From the NCBI RefSeq assembly GCF_024763615.1, contig NC_077222.1:62000001-62064000 (forward strand): 64,000 nucleotides of DNA, written 5' to 3'. The first letter of the stretch is position 1; each line of letters starts with the position of its first letter. The notes under the pieces were generated by a model. The model did no database searches. It was not told the origin of the DNA and worked only from the letters and a program-made list of their open reading frames with translations. The position numbers and the translations under genes are program-made. Below are positions 1 through 10,403 of this stretch, piece after piece. Source of the stretch: Phlebotomus papatasi (Eukaryota; Arthropoda; Insecta; Diptera; Psychodidae).

Positions 1-3000
1 CCGCCCACCAACTCGCAAAATGTCATTACTGTCCATGTATGGGTGTAGTTTGCGTATGGGTGTTATCACATTGTTGCTGTGGTTAGACTTGAGAAGGAGA
101 ATTGTTGAACTCAAATGGCGTTCCTGATCCCATCTGATAAGGATCTTCTCTGCTGCTTGCAGCTCTGAAACTTGCAAGAATTGTTGAGATTTTGTGCTAT
201 TGCTCACACTTCGGGTTGTACGACGTTTTAGAAGGTTATATTTGAAATTTTCCACTCCTCGCTTAACCCAAGCAAGCACCCTTGTCGCTTTCATGAATGA
301 GCTGAATTTAGATATGAAATAATCGTACAGGGTGACTGGTGACGGGTCTGCATGACTTTCAGTACATGCAAGAGTCTGAGGAATTGGTTTTGAAAAGAAG
401 ACTGGAGAGAACTTGGGTGGCCAATGTTCTCTGCTTTTAACTAACCACGATGGCCCTTGCCACCATAGAGTATTTGAGATCAATAATTGCATGGAGCTAC
501 CTCTCGATAATACATCCGCAGGATTTTGACTGGTTGGGATATGTCTCCATTGTTCAGCGTTCGAGGTTTTCTTGATATTGGAAATTTTGTTTCTCACAAA
601 TGTTTCCTTGATCTCCTTGGAGTGGATTTGATGGAGAATAACCATAGCATCGGTCCAAAAGTACTGGTTTTTTATTCCCAATGAATCCCCCACAATAGCC
701 ATTAACTGAGCTGCGAGCTCTGCTCCAACAAGTTCTGCCTTTGGAATGGTGAGAAGCCTTGTCCCGTCATCCTTAGCTTTGATTGGAGTCACTCTTGACT
801 TAGCAGTCAATAAGCCGGAGGATCGGTTTCCCATGCTGTCTTCATAGACTACATAAATCACCACACCATAAGCCAACTGACTCGCATCACAAAATGCGTG
901 CAGTTCCTTGACGCAAGGGTCCGAAATTGGGCATATCCATCTGGGGATGCGTAGTTTCTCTACATGCGTTACATCTGCTACAAACTTTTTCCATCTCTTT
1001 CCCAAGTCCTCTGGAACTTCATCGTCCCAACCCACGTTCTTTTGCCATGTGTTTTGCATGATCAGTTTGGCCGTGGTTATTGCTGGGCCAATAAAACCAC
1101 AAGGATCGAATATCCGGGCAATTGTGGACAAGATGTTTCTTTTTGTCATTGGCTGAGATCCCAAATCTTTGGCAATACGAAACTGGAACTCGTCTGTTCG
1201 TGGAGTCCAAATAACCCCTAAAGTTTTAGCTTCTTGATCGAGAATGAGTGACGTCGATTCATGCTCATCATGCTCCCCTGCAACCACTTCAGGTCGATTT
1301 GAGCGAAATTTCGACAGTTCCATTCCTCCTGTTCTCAACATGTCAATCAGCTGTTGCTTGACTTCCAGAACTTCCTCACAGGATGAAGCTGAATACAAGC
1401 AATCATCAACATAGAAGTTTTCCTTCAATACAGGTTTGGCTAAGGGAAACTTATTACCTTCATCCTCCGCTATCTGGTTCAGCACTCGAGTAGCCAGAAA
1501 TGGTGAAGCCGCTACTCCAAAGCAAACTCTAGTAAAGCGAAAATCAATCAGCTCGTCCTCTTCCTTCCAAACAAATCTGTGGAAGTCTTGGTGTTGGGGA
1601 TGCATCATGACTTGTAAATACATCTTTACTATATCGCAAGTAACGGCAACCTCATTCATCCGGAATCTCCACAATACTGAAATGAGCGTGGGCTGAACCA
1701 CAGGGCAAGCTTTCAGACAGTCATTTAGACTTAACCCTGACCTTGACTGAGAACTGGCATTAAAAACCACCCTTGTCTTTGTTGAGACAGCATTCTCTTT
1801 TACCACCGCATGATGTGGGAAGTAGTATGAAGGATTGTGCAGCTCACAAGACGGGACTCTTTCAATAATGTTCAGTGACAGATATTCTCGAAAAATGTTA
1901 GAATAATCCTCAAAGAGCTTCGGATTTCTCTGCAGCCTTGGGAAAAGGTAATTCAATTGGCGAATTGCCACCAGCCGGTTATTGTTGAGATCTTGAATCT
2001 CAGATCTCAGGGGAAGTTGCACTACATAACGCCCCTCGGCACCACGAAATGTCGTCTTTTGGAAGTGATTTTCAACCTCCTGGTACTCAACAGTGACTTG
2101 TGGTTTCTTGGGGATTTCCTCCACTTCCCAAAACTTTTTTAGGGTACGGTCAATACTTGACAGGGTCGTAATGCCGCAGGACGCAACCTCCTTCCGGGCT
2201 TCGAAACAAGGCCCAACCACCAGCCAGCCGAACACGCTTTGCTGAAGCATTGGCAATCCAACTCCCAAGGACACCCTTTCAGCTCCCAAATACTGCCAAG
2301 CGTGCCCTCCCCCAATTAGAAGATCAATTTTTTGGCGTACATGCCACTTGGGATCAGCTAATTTGAAGTGAGAGGGTAGAGGAATTTTGCTAACATCCAC
2401 ATCCCAATTGGGCTGATCACCAACAACCTTTTTCATGACAATACAACTTAAGTTCTCAACCTCCACTCCTTGGCCACTCTGATACTGCATCTTCACCTGT
2501 ACCTCCTGCTGACTTGCCTGAGAAATTGATCCGACACCATCAATCACAAAGTTTGTACGCTTGGGATTACGCTTAAGAAGCTGACACATGTGATTTGTGA
2601 TTATATTTATTTGGGATGCAGGATCCAATACAATTCGGCACAGCTGGGAAGTGTTTTGGGGTCCCAACAACTTCACGATTGCAGTTGCAAATAATACATT
2701 TGATCGCACTCCGCCAGATGCTCCAGAACAACTTAGGGTAGCACTGTTATTGGAAGGGAGATCAACATTCTCAAGATCATCAATCTCTTGGGCTTCAACA
2801 TTGGCAACTGTCTGAGTTATTGAGTTAGGAAATGCAAGGTGGAGCAAGTGATTATGGGTTTGTGAACATTCTTTACAACTTTGATAATTACATGACTCTA
2901 TAGGGTGAGATTCAATGAGACAATTCTCACAAAGTTTAAGACTTCTGACAATCTCTAACCTTTGCTCATGAGAGAGCCCTAAGAACTTCCTACACTTGTA

Positions 3001-4197
3001 CAATCTATGTGGATTAATCTTACAAAATTGACAATTTTCTTTGTTCTTATCTGAAGTGACACACGTGGAACCTTTGGTATTGGACTTACTCCGTAGCTGC
3101 TGGGGTGCTGCTGCAGGACATGACTCCAAAACACGACATCTTGTGTTGAGAAAATTGTCGAAATCGGTCCAAGTTGGAATCCCCTCTGGTTTTTTCTCAC
3201 TCCACAAGGTCTGCGTTTGACGATCAAGATGCCTCAGGGTTAGATGAATGAGCCAGGGATCCCGCTCAGATACCCCCAGAGCGTCAATTGCCTCCAAAGC
3301 TTGGGAAGTAGCTGACTGAAGCTTCCGTAGGGCAGTAACATCTGGTTTGGTGATTTGCTCCTGGTTCAAGAAACTCTCCATATAACTCCTGAAGATGATC
3401 ATCTTGTCATCATAACGATTCACAAGCCTGTTCCATGCGATAGCGTAATTTTCCTCAGTCAGTGGAAGCTGGTTGAATAGTCCTAGAGCCTCCCCTTGGG
3501 TAGAAGTGCGCAGATAGTGCATCTTTTCCGCTTTTGAGAGACGTGGTTTGCTATCCACAGTGGACAAAAAAAGATTCTTGAATGTGGGCCACTCGGTGTA
3601 AGAGCCACTGAATTTCGGAAGTTTTATGGGTTCTAAATTCGATTTTTGCTCGATGGGAGACATTAGGAGACTTGAGTCCAAAGATGTGTTGGCCAGCTCA
3701 TTCCGGGAGATTTCTAGCAGTCTCTGCATTTCTTCCTTCTGAGCTTCGAGTATGTCTTTCAATTTAGTCTCCTCACTGAGTCTCTGCTGGCGCTGTTCCT
3801 TCAGCTGCTGCGACATCAAAGTGACTAATTTGGAAATATCATCACCTTGATGAGATGGATTAGCTGGGGAACTCACAGATTGATCAGCCACTTTTGTTTG
3901 AAACAATGCAATAAGTGTATTGATCTCCATTTCAGCACGCAGTGCCTCATCTAAGAACCCAAGAAGTTCCTCCTTTTCCTTTTCCTTTGTCTCTGGAGGA
4001 GCCTCATTGATGATTTCTGACTGAATGGACACAAATTTCTTCTCAATTCTGTCAATCATCTCCCGATTGGCTCGTAATTCCGTTTCGGCATTTTCATTCT
4101 CAAGTTGTAACGGATCTTGTTGATATTTTTCAATGACCTTCTTGACTGTAGTAAGTTGCCCTTTGTAGGAGCGACGACTCAATTCCTTTGAGGGCAT
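1..4197 (-). CDS. BEL/Pao LTR retrotransposon Gag-Pol polyprotein (intact frame, truncated by window edge)
   Basis: One reading frame runs without a stop from the ATG at 4197 to base 1 (1399 codons) and continues past the edge. Visible in order: a charged N-terminal segment; a Gag region with the PKFSG and EWPTF motifs (about residue 195, DUF1759-like); two CX2CX4HX4C zinc knuckles (residues 389-402 and 423-436) and a CX2CX3HX4H finger (441-453); an aspartic protease with LDPASQ at D525 (DUF1758-like); a reverse transcriptase with catalytic D855 and YVDD at 929-932; an RNase H-like FCDAS at D1104; and an LRVGGR motif at the edge, just before the expected integrase zinc-binding domain. The protease has DPA where DSG or DTG is usual. 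Family knowledge: such a polyprotein is cleaved into capsid, protease, RT/RNase H and integrase for copy-and-paste transposition. An unbroken frame suggests a recent, possibly active copy. Confidence 0.95.
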   Translation of the reverse strand, partial: MPSKELSRRSYKGQLTTVKKVIEKYQQDPLQLENENAETELRANREMIDRIEKKFVSIQSEIINEAPPETKEKEKEELLGFLDEALRAEMEINTLIALFQTKVADQSVSSPANPSHQGDDISKLVTLMSQQLKEQRQQRLSEETKLKDILEAQKEEMQRLLEISRNELANTSLDSSLLMSPIEQKSNLEPIKLPKFSGSYTEWPTFKNLFLSTVDSKPRLSKAEKMHYLRTSTQGEALGLFNQLPLTEENYAIAWNRLVNRYDDKMIIFRSYMESFLNQEQITKPDVTALRKLQSATSQALEAIDALGVSERDPWLIHLTLRHLDRQTQTLWSEKKPEGIPTWTDFDNFLNTRCRVLESCPAAAPQQLRSKSNTKGSTCVTSDKNKENCQFCKINPHRLYKCRKFLGLSHEQRLEIVRSLKLCENCLIESHPIESCNYQSCKECSQTHNHLLHLAFPNSITQTVANVEAQEIDDLENVDLPSNNSATLSCSGASGGVRSNVLFATAIVKLLGPQNTSQLCRIVLDPASQINIITNHMCQLLKRNPKRTNFVIDGVGSISQASQQEVQVKMQYQSGQGVEVENLSCIVMKKVVGDQPNWDVDVSKIPLPSHFKLADPKWHVRQKIDLLIGGGHAWQYLGAERVSLGVGLPMLQQSVFGWLVVGPCFEARKEVASCGITTLSSIDRTLKKFWEVEEIPKKPQVTVEYQEVENHFQKTTFRGAEGRYVVQLPLRSEIQDLNNNRLVAIRQLNYLFPRLQRNPKLFEDYSNIFREYLSLNIIERVPSCELHNPSYYFPHHAVVKENAVSTKTRVVFNASSQSRSGLSLNDCLKACPVVQPTLISVLWRFRMNEVAVTCDIVKMYLQVMMHPQHQDFHRFVWKEEDELIDFRFTRVCFGVAASPFLATRVLNQIAEDEGNKFPLAKPVLKENFYVDDCLYSASSCEEVLEVKQQLIDMLRTGGMELSKFRSNRPEVVAGEHDEHESTSLILDQEAKTLGVIWTPRTDEFQFRIAKDLGSQPMTKRNILSTIARIFDPCGFIGPAITTAKLIMQNTWQKNVGWDDEVPEDLGKRWKKFVADVTHVEKLRIPRWICPISDPCVKELHAFCDASQLAYGVVIYVVYEDSMGNRSSGLLTAKSRVTPIKAKDDGTRLLTIPKAELVGAELAAQLMAIVGDSLGIKNQYFWTDAMVILHQIHSKEIKETFVRNKISNIKKTSNAEQWRHIPTSQNPADVLSRGSSMQLLISNTLWWQGPSWLVKSREHWPPKFSPVFFSKPIPQTLACTESHADPSPVTLYDYFISKFSSFMKATRVLAWVKRGVENFKYNLLKRRTTRSVSNSTKSQQFLQVSELQAAEKILIRWDQERHLSSTILLLKSNHSNNVITPIRKLHPYMDSNDILRVGGR

Positions 4198-4942
4198 ATT
4201 GCTGGGTGAAGATCGACTTGTCTTCTAAAGGGTGAAGGACCACTAATGTCAAATACCTATGGAATTCAACAATAGAATTAATAGAAAGCCTCCTTGGCAG
4301 GAATAGGTGAATAAAATCCTCAGTTTACCTATGGAATTCAACAATAGAATTAATAGAAAGCCTCCTTGGCAGGAATAGGTGAATAAAATCCTCAGTTTAC
4401 CTGTAGGAAAATACCAGAAAATTAATATGATTTGTCCAATCCGGACTTGAAGGTTCACGTTTTCACTTGTTAAATTAAACTCCAAATTTCTCTTGATGTA
4501 AATGCCTTTTTATTAAACTTTTTTAATTGCCACACTTTTTGCACGCTAATTTCACACACTTTTTTCAGGAAGTGATCTTTTTTGACAGTTCCTTGTTTAT
4601 TTTCTTCACTCACCGCTAGGATGCAACAAGCCGAACTGAAACTCAGCTAACTTCACAATTAGGCTATTTCAATTTTTATAATTTGTGAAAAGTTGCAACA
4701 GTTTTCTTTACACAATTTTTTTTAAAAATATTCTCAAAATAAAATTTCAACTTACATGGTAGCGGATGTGTATTATAAAAATATTATATAGCATTACTTA
4801 CCGTTTTGCTCTTGGTTTTGCTAGTTAAATCTTCGAAAATTGAGCGTATTTCATCTTAAACAAATATTGTGATTTGTAATTTTTGCAAAAATAAAAAAAA
4901 TACTGGATCAATAGGAACCAAAAAATATCTGAAAATTATATT
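4198..4942 (-). other. Probable leader and 5' LTR of the BEL/Pao element
   Basis: This AT-rich stretch lies directly upstream of the gag ATG and before a separate MITE. A TGGTCCTTCACC stretch (minus strand, 4231-4242) preceded by GACA (4247-4250) could be a primer-binding site next to an LTR end. The partner LTR lies outside the window, so the LTR limits cannot be measured; this is inference from element order. Confidence 0.4.
4254..4397. repeat. Two-copy 72-bp tandem repeat upstream of gag
   Basis: Two essentially identical 72-bp units (4254-4325 and 4326-4397), each starting TACCTATGGAATTC, with a third partial start at 4398. They lie 57 bp upstream of the gag ATG, within or just outside the presumed LTR. 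Short tandem duplications in this position often vary between copies of a retrotransposon. Confidence 0.9.
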
Positions 4943-5190
4943 TCGACCACTCAGAATATAAGTCGAATAACTCGATTTTTTACAAAAATCGTTTTATTCG
5001 CTTTTTGGATACTTCTTTATACCGTTTACCTTCCCTGTGAATATTATACTTGAAAGATAATTATTTTCAAAGTTACAGAGATTTTAAATCTCAAAAATCC
5101 TATACTCTTCATGTAAAATCTCAGCTTTAAACCATTCTCCTGTAAAATTTGCCTACTGCGAGTTATTCGTTTCTTATTCTGAGTGGTCGA
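4943..5190. mobile_element. MITE with 16-bp terminal inverted repeats (TCGACCACTCAGAATA)
   Basis: The termini at 4943 and 5190 are exact inverted repeats of 16 bp, and a further CGAATAACTCG block is also inverted inside them. The 248-bp interior has no coding potential. A matching end (TTATTCTGAGTGG) recurs alone near 45270, so the family is dispersed. The target duplication is unclear. Confidence 0.75.
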
Positions 5191-5495
5191 TTTGCTCTTT
5201 GACTAACGAAGTAATTGTCAAATGAATGCAAATAAAGTTTACATTTTTCTCAGTATAATTAGCATTCTGGTTAGTAATTCGGCTAATTCGGCTTTTCTAA
5301 ACCATAACTGAGATGATAAGCTTTACCTTCTTAATTTAACTGGATTTAACTTCATAATTTTCTTTTTGTAATGAATACTTCAGAAAAAGCACCAAGTTTC
5401 CGACATCCTTTTGATGAATTGATATCTTTTCGATTTTTTACTTACGAATTTTATCAAATTAACTACCAAAATAATGACAGACAATATTTACAAAT

Positions 5496-5733
5496 TACAG
5501 TAGACTCTCTCTCAATTGGGCATTTGGGGCAAAATGTCATCCGGTTTATCGATAGATTTGGGCATCAAAGCCTTTGTAAATTCCACAAAAAGTGCTCAAT
5601 TATAGAGAATTACGATAAAATAGGAAGAACTACTGCGAATTTGAGCAAATTAGCTTTATAATTAAACGTGAAAATTGTCAACAAAATTTTTCGCCCGATT
5701 GAAAAAGAGCCGATTGAGCGAGAGTCCACTGTA
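5496..5733. mobile_element. Pogo/Tigger-like MITE, CAGTAGACTCTC family, copy 1
   Basis: Ends are TACAGTAGACTCTC and GAGAGTCCACTGTA, flanked by TA. The interior carries diverged GGGCATTTGGGGCAAAATG and GATTGAGCGAGAG motifs shared with the copies at 19245 and 20580. At 238 bp this copy is shorter than the about 350-bp siblings, so it is internally deleted. Confidence 0.8.
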
Positions 5734-7263
5734 TTTCAAATTCACGAAAAGTGGACGAATCGGATGAATAAACTTGCCCTTCAGTGATAAGAACATTGCT
5801 CCAATTCCAATGCAAATTAATCTACGGCTAATTTATCAATTAAAACTCAATTGTGTTCGATTATGTGTGTAAAATTATTTTTTATTCACTTTTCCTCTTT
5901 TTTTTTCCTTCAATTTATGATATCTTAGAATGTATTTACAAAAAGAAATTTATTACATAATTTATGTATCTGCTCCTGACATTCTTATTCACTTGTCAAT
6001 CTTTTTCATTTAAAATATTATCTAGTGGGAGAAAATAAAAAAAAAGTAATGATACATTTATGCATATCCAGACAAAGAGAACCTATATATCTTATCAGAG
6101 AAATAAAATTAAAAAAAAAGTATCCAACAATTAAGATCAGAGAAGAAATGGCTATGTATAGAAAATAATACAAAAATTCAATAAATTCACGGTTCTATTT
6201 TTTTATAGGTTATTTTTTTTTGGATCGTATAAGGATCTCAGTAGGTTTTTTCTTTATTTTGTGGAAACAAAAACACATTTTGCTATTGAAGACTATATTA
6301 TTTTTCCCTCTGAAATGACTTTGATTTTATTCACTGGTTTTTATTGAAAATAACTTTGAGGTTAGAAAAATTGGGTTTCCTAACCTCAAAGTCAAATCTA
6401 GTCTTAGGTTTTTTCTTCGATTTTTTTTAATGCTATTTTTGAAACTGGGTAGGCAAAATTCAAGAGACATTTATTTAGAAATCAATCAAAATCATCTCAA
6501 ACGGTCACAGACTTGATTGCTCGATTGTATTAAAGTGTTACTCTCATTGAGATAATCTAGGTTTGTAGTTCATTTCTTCAAGGTCTTCCCCTATAATCCT
6601 CACCCCAAAGGGTGTCTTTTTTTTAAGTAACTAATAGTTCCTTCTATAAGTTATTCAAGTAGATTTTAACTAGTGTACTTCTATTATATATCCTTTTATT
6701 CAACTTTTTACACATTTTCTCTTTACCATTTTTTTCATAAATTGTCATTGTTTGTTTTCATTAACTACTTATTACATTACGTAAGAATATCTTTAAACCA
6801 CATGAAAATTTGCAATTCACACAAGGATTTCTTGCTTGCAAATTTATCTTTCTTTTTTTTTTTAATCATAAAGTCCCACCAAGCCACAATTCAGGGAAAG
6901 TTTTATTTTTTTTGTTTTTTCTCTCAATTTTATTTCACTTTTGTTTCTTTATTAAGAAAATACAAGGATTTCTAAACCTTACTTCGTAATTACATAACCT
7001 CACAAGTTGTATTTGTTGTAAGAGTCCTGAAGCACTGGGGATTTTGTGCCTGAAATTCATATTTTGGTTCTTTTGCCCCGATAATTTTATCTATAGATAA
7101 GGGCCACTAGGTATGTGGCTGAGGGTACTCGAGTGCTTGAGATCGCCACCATCTCAATTCGAGGGTGAGTTTTTGGAGGTTAGAAAATGCACATCATTTA
7201 CCCGTTTGATGTGGCGACGCCACTCAGCGGCGGGGAGAATCACCATGTGGCAGCGAGCCGGCG
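5734..7263. other. Noncoding AT-rich region downstream of the zinc-finger gene; probable 3' UTR in part
   Basis: No coding frame is convincing here. The part adjoining 7264 is likely the 3' UTR of the zinc-finger gene; several TTTATT blocks (AATAAA on the minus strand) occur, but none can be singled out. A 13-bp perfect stem with a 14-nt loop lies at 6353-6392. T-rich tracts dominate 6700-6960. Confidence 0.4.
6353..6392. other. Perfect 13-bp hairpin
   Basis: ACTTTGAGGTTAG (6353-6365) pairs with CTAACCTCAAAGT (6380-6392) across a 14-nt loop. It may be a relic of a foldback element or a structured part of the zinc-finger 3' UTR; nothing distinguishes these. Confidence 0.5.
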
Positions 7264-8475
7264 CTACTGCCCTTTATCCTTGCCCACTCCAACCCCAATC
7301 CCCAGCAAATGTTCCCCAGCCATCAGACCTGCCGGACCACCCGGCTGATGGGCATAATTGCGGATCTGGTGCAGGGAAATTAGTTGATTGGGAAATGATG
7401 CACCGGCATTTTGGTTGACGTTCTTATTCTGAAAACTGATGGCGTCATAGATGTAGGGCCGCTGGGTCAATTGATGATGGTGCCCGAGGGAATTGAGGTG
7501 TGGCGTCATGGAGTTGATGGGCGTAAAGGCGGAGTTGCTGGTGGTCTTGGTGTCGTAGCTGGCTCCGGCCGGTGCGGCGGATGGCGTCGAGGCGGCAGGT
7601 GGGTTTTGGGCAATGTGGCTGCCACTGGTGCCACTTGTGGCGAGATTTGCGGCCCCCTGACGGCTGGCTATCACGAGATCCTCTCCATCTTCGGTGGTCC
7701 CATTGAGGTTCCTGTGGTGCTCAAGTAGAGCCCGATGGTGAAGGTGGTCACCCGCCGCGGCTCCACTTGCCGCCGCGTGTTGCATGGCAAAGTCATACTG
7801 GTTCTGCTGCTGCTGCTGCATGGCTTCGGCCAGGCTGGCCGCAGAGTCAGGGCTCACCTTTGGCCAATAGGGATGATCTGTGGCTGTGGCGGCCACAGTC
7901 AGTGGAGCATTGGACATGGCTGATGCCAGATTCCTGTTCAATCCGAGACTCGCCAGACCCGCAATTGGTGGCCTCTTATCAGTTCGCTCAGCGTGCTTCT
8001 GCATGTGCTTGGAAAGATAGGTCTCCTGAGTGTAGGACTTTCCACAGTACTGGCATATGTGGGTCTTGAGGTGCTTGGACTCCTTGTGCTTCGGGATGTG
8101 CTCCAGCAACGACGGCTCGTCCGTGAAGCACTTATAGCACGAGTTGCACTTGTAGGGCTTGTCCGTCTGGTGGCAGCGCGAATGCGACTGGAGATTGGAG
8201 AGCTGCGAGAAGGCCTTCTGGCAACCCGGATGGCGGCACTTGTACGGCTTATCGCCCGTGTGCGTCCGGATGTGCTGCTGCAGGTGCGAAAGCTGCGTGA
8301 ACTTGCGCTGGCAGATCTCACAGCGGTAGGGCTTGATGCCCAGGTGGATGCGGGTGTGCTGAGACAAGTAGCTGGAATTGGCAAAAGCCTTGGAGCACTG
8401 AGAGCACTTGTACGGCTTTGCCTCACGCATGTGGATCTGCGTGTGCAGCTGCAGGTCTGCTTTCGAGCCGAAAAT
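7264..8475 (-). CDS. rn: C2H2 zinc-finger transcription factor, rotund/squeeze (LIN-29, ZNF362/384) family, terminal coding exon
   Basis: The exon opens at 8475 after a strong minus-strand acceptor (TTTCTTTCTTGCAG) and ends at TAG 7264, giving 403 residues. It starts inside finger 1 (the LQLHTQIH half), so that finger's cysteines lie in an upstream exon. Five complete C2H2 fingers follow, with KPYRCEICQRKF- and KPYKCRHPGCQKAF-type linkers and sequence, then KRPPI, a Gln/Ala-rich low-complexity tail and a conserved-looking NQLISLHQIRNYAHQ segment near the C terminus. The finger order and linkers match the rotund/squeeze family as I know it: nuclear DNA-binding regulators of leg, eye and neural patterning. 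I lean to rotund over squeeze because of the tail, without certainty. No upstream exon was recognised. It could lie beyond RFT1, which would then be nested in an intron. Confidence 0.9.
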   Translation of the reverse strand: MFGSKADLQLHTQIHMREAKPYKCSQCSKAFANSSYLSQHTRIHLGIKPYRCEICQRKFTQLSHLQQHIRTHTGDKPYKCRHPGCQKAFSQLSNLQSHSRCHQTDKPYKCNSCYKCFTDEPSLLEHIPKHKESKHLKTHICQYCGKSYTQETYLSKHMQKHAERTDKRPPIAGLASLGLNRNLASAMSNAPLTVAATATDHPYWPKVSPDSAASLAEAMQQQQQNQYDFAMQHAAASGAAAGDHLHHRALLEHHRNLNGTTEDGEDLVIASRQGAANLATSGTSGSHIAQNPPAASTPSAAPAGASYDTKTTSNSAFTPINSMTPHLNSLGHHHQLTQRPYIYDAISFQNKNVNQNAGASFPNQLISLHQIRNYAHQPGGPAGLMAGEHLLGIGVGVGKDKGQ

Positions 8476-8978
8476 CTGCAAGAAAGAAACAATAAAAAAA
8501 CGTATTGCAATTAATCACGTTGTTCAATTGACCAGAAATTGTGGGTTGCTGTCCACATTTATGCAGTGTTTTGGGGTGAGAAGGTGTGTGCACCTCCCTC
8601 TGTCTTTTGCACATTCTCGAGCAATAAATTAAGATCGCAGAGTTAAATTTATCACTGTTGTTGTGTAAATCAAAAATGCTAAGATTTGAGTGAGATATGC
8701 AATTAGGGAGAGTATGATTATCAAAAAGATCAAAATATGCGTTATAAAGTCGGTTTAGTCGTTAAAATGGTAGTAAAATTTATTGTCTAAATTTAGATAT
8801 ATAAAAAATGTAAAAAATATAAAATTAGACCTATTTTACAATATGTGTATTTTACTAATTATGAATATTTTAGAGATCTTAGGGTTTTAGACATTGTTCT
8901 GTTTTAGACCTCTAAATTAATAAATAGAAAAAGCAAATTAGTAATAGGTAGTGTCTTTTGAGTTTTATCGTTAACGTA
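8476..8978 (-). other. Intron sequence upstream of the zinc-finger exon
   Basis: Begins with the acceptor polypyrimidine tract at 8476-8490 (minus strand). The remainder is unique, AT-rich and without a coding frame. Confidence 0.6.
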
Positions 8979-9102
8979 AGGGCCTTGACAGACCTGACGA
9001 TTAGCCGAAAGACGGCTTAGCGTAATTATATTCGACATAATGGTTAAATTTAATTTCCATCATTTTCCACTAAGTCGTCTCTCGGCTTAAGTCGTAAAGG
9101 GC
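8979..9102. mobile_element. Foldback MITE, GGGCTTTGACAGACCTGA family, intact small copy
   Basis: The two arms (GGCCTTGACAGACCTGACGA at left, CTCGGCTTAAGTCGTAAAGG at right) are imperfect inverted repeats of about 38 bp. The 124-bp length equals the copy at 59524-60068 once its two nested insertions are removed. Confidence 0.7.
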
Positions 9103-9235
9103 ATAAAATTAAAAAAATATTTACTGAGGCTAATAAAATGTAGCAGGACTTTCTGATTTCTTTTGGCCCGATTACCAAGTATACATATTTGAAAAAGCGA
9201 CTAAAGGACTCTTTAACTAATAAGTCTATATTTAG

Positions 9236-9390
9236 GAGAAGGCTTTCAGGCTTCGCACATACTCTGACTTCGAACACTTCATATTTTTCCTCATATTCCT
9301 TTAATGAGCCACATATTTTCTTTAAAAAAGTCAGATTCATTAAAATAGGATTAATAAGTGTTCGAAGCCAAAATGTGTATGAAGCCTTAA
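9236..9390. mobile_element. Foldback MITE, CTTCGAACACTT family, copy 1
   Basis: Inverted arms centred on CTTCGAACACTT surround a short AT-rich loop. The left arm (GCTTCGCACATACTCTGAC) closely matches the copy at 39177-39340. Confidence 0.65.
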
Positions 9391-9839
9391 AGCAGTGGTG
9401 CCCAAGAAAAAAGCCGAATGAAAAATGAGTTGCCGAGCGATACACTGCGAAAAATGGTGTGATAAATGGAAAATTCACCTCCGCAAATAAACTTGAATTT
9501 CCTTATAAAAATGGGAAAAACCTCCGACAAATGAATTTTCCTAGAAAGAAAACATCCTAAAGTTTTATTTGTTAAGGTATTTTGTGGATAATTACTGCTA
9601 AATTCTAATAAAATTGCGATGAATTGAAGGGCTGTATTTATCAGACATATTTTCGAGCATCCGGCAAAATCTGGAGGAGATGGGGCTTTGTGCTTGGTAT
9701 GAAAAAAAAGCTTATTCTTTGCTCTTTCGATCGCCGCAAAGCTTTGGACCCGGTTCCGTGTTTGAAAGGAGTAATTTAAGAAAGTTGACAAAAATATCAA
9801 TTATAGCCATTTTAAGTGACAGTGTGGCGGCTCAAACAT
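9391..9839. other. Unique sequence, no gene recognised
   Basis: Short overlapping frames on both strands have no recognisable domain. A CAGTGGTGCCCAAG stretch at about 9393 resembles a transposon end, but no partner was found. Confidence 0.3.
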
Positions 9840-10085
9840 GCTCACACACACCAACTCGCACGCGATGCGTCATATGTCAGTTTCTTTGCCGCCATATTTT
9901 TGTGCGTGCGTTGAATTGATTTCTTCGTGAAAAAACAGCTATTTATTAGTGAAAAATCAACTTCAGTGACTCTGTATATGAAATTTGTGCACCATAGAAC
10001 CACCCAAGACACCAAAATATGTTGCATTGTGAAAAATTGTGAGAAGAACAGCCGGTGAAATGCTGCGAATATCACCAATGCACCT
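9840..10085 (+). other. Candidate first exon with strong splice donor
   Basis: A more GC-rich island with a YY1/Pho-like GCCGCCAT motif (9889-9896) leads to ATG 10060 in a fair context. Eight codons (MLRISPMH plus two bases) run to a consensus donor CT|GTAAGT at 10086. No downstream exon was recognised. It could equally be an untranslated exon or chance. Confidence 0.3.
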
Positions 10086-10362
10086 GTAAGTTATTTTCTT
10101 ATTTTATTGGTTTCTCAAACATCGTAGGAAACCTTCAGGACAAAGATACGGAGTTTTCCAACGTTGGAAAATGTGTAAAGTGAAAATAATTATTAAAAAA
10201 TAGTGAAAATCAGTGCTAAATGTGACAGGGAAAAATGGCGCCAAAGTAGGCGCATGGGCATGCGCATGTGTAAGTGTGTGTGGTTGACTCGCGCATTTTG
10301 AAGAAGGGGTGAGTCATTTCGAGAGCCGTGTCCTTTTTTTTTAGTTTTTCCATCTATACACA

Positions 10363-10403
10363 CACATATATATATATATGTATATATATATATACATATA
10401 TAT
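10363..10403. repeat. TA-rich microsatellite with short ACAC run
   Basis: Alternating CA and TA dinucleotides with single interruptions (TGTA, ACAT). Confidence 0.85.

Noticed and set aside
7938..8514. Long Arg/Ser-rich and Leu-rich frames overlapping the zinc-finger exon
   Set aside because: They are shadow frames of the C2H2 coding sequence; no independent motifs.
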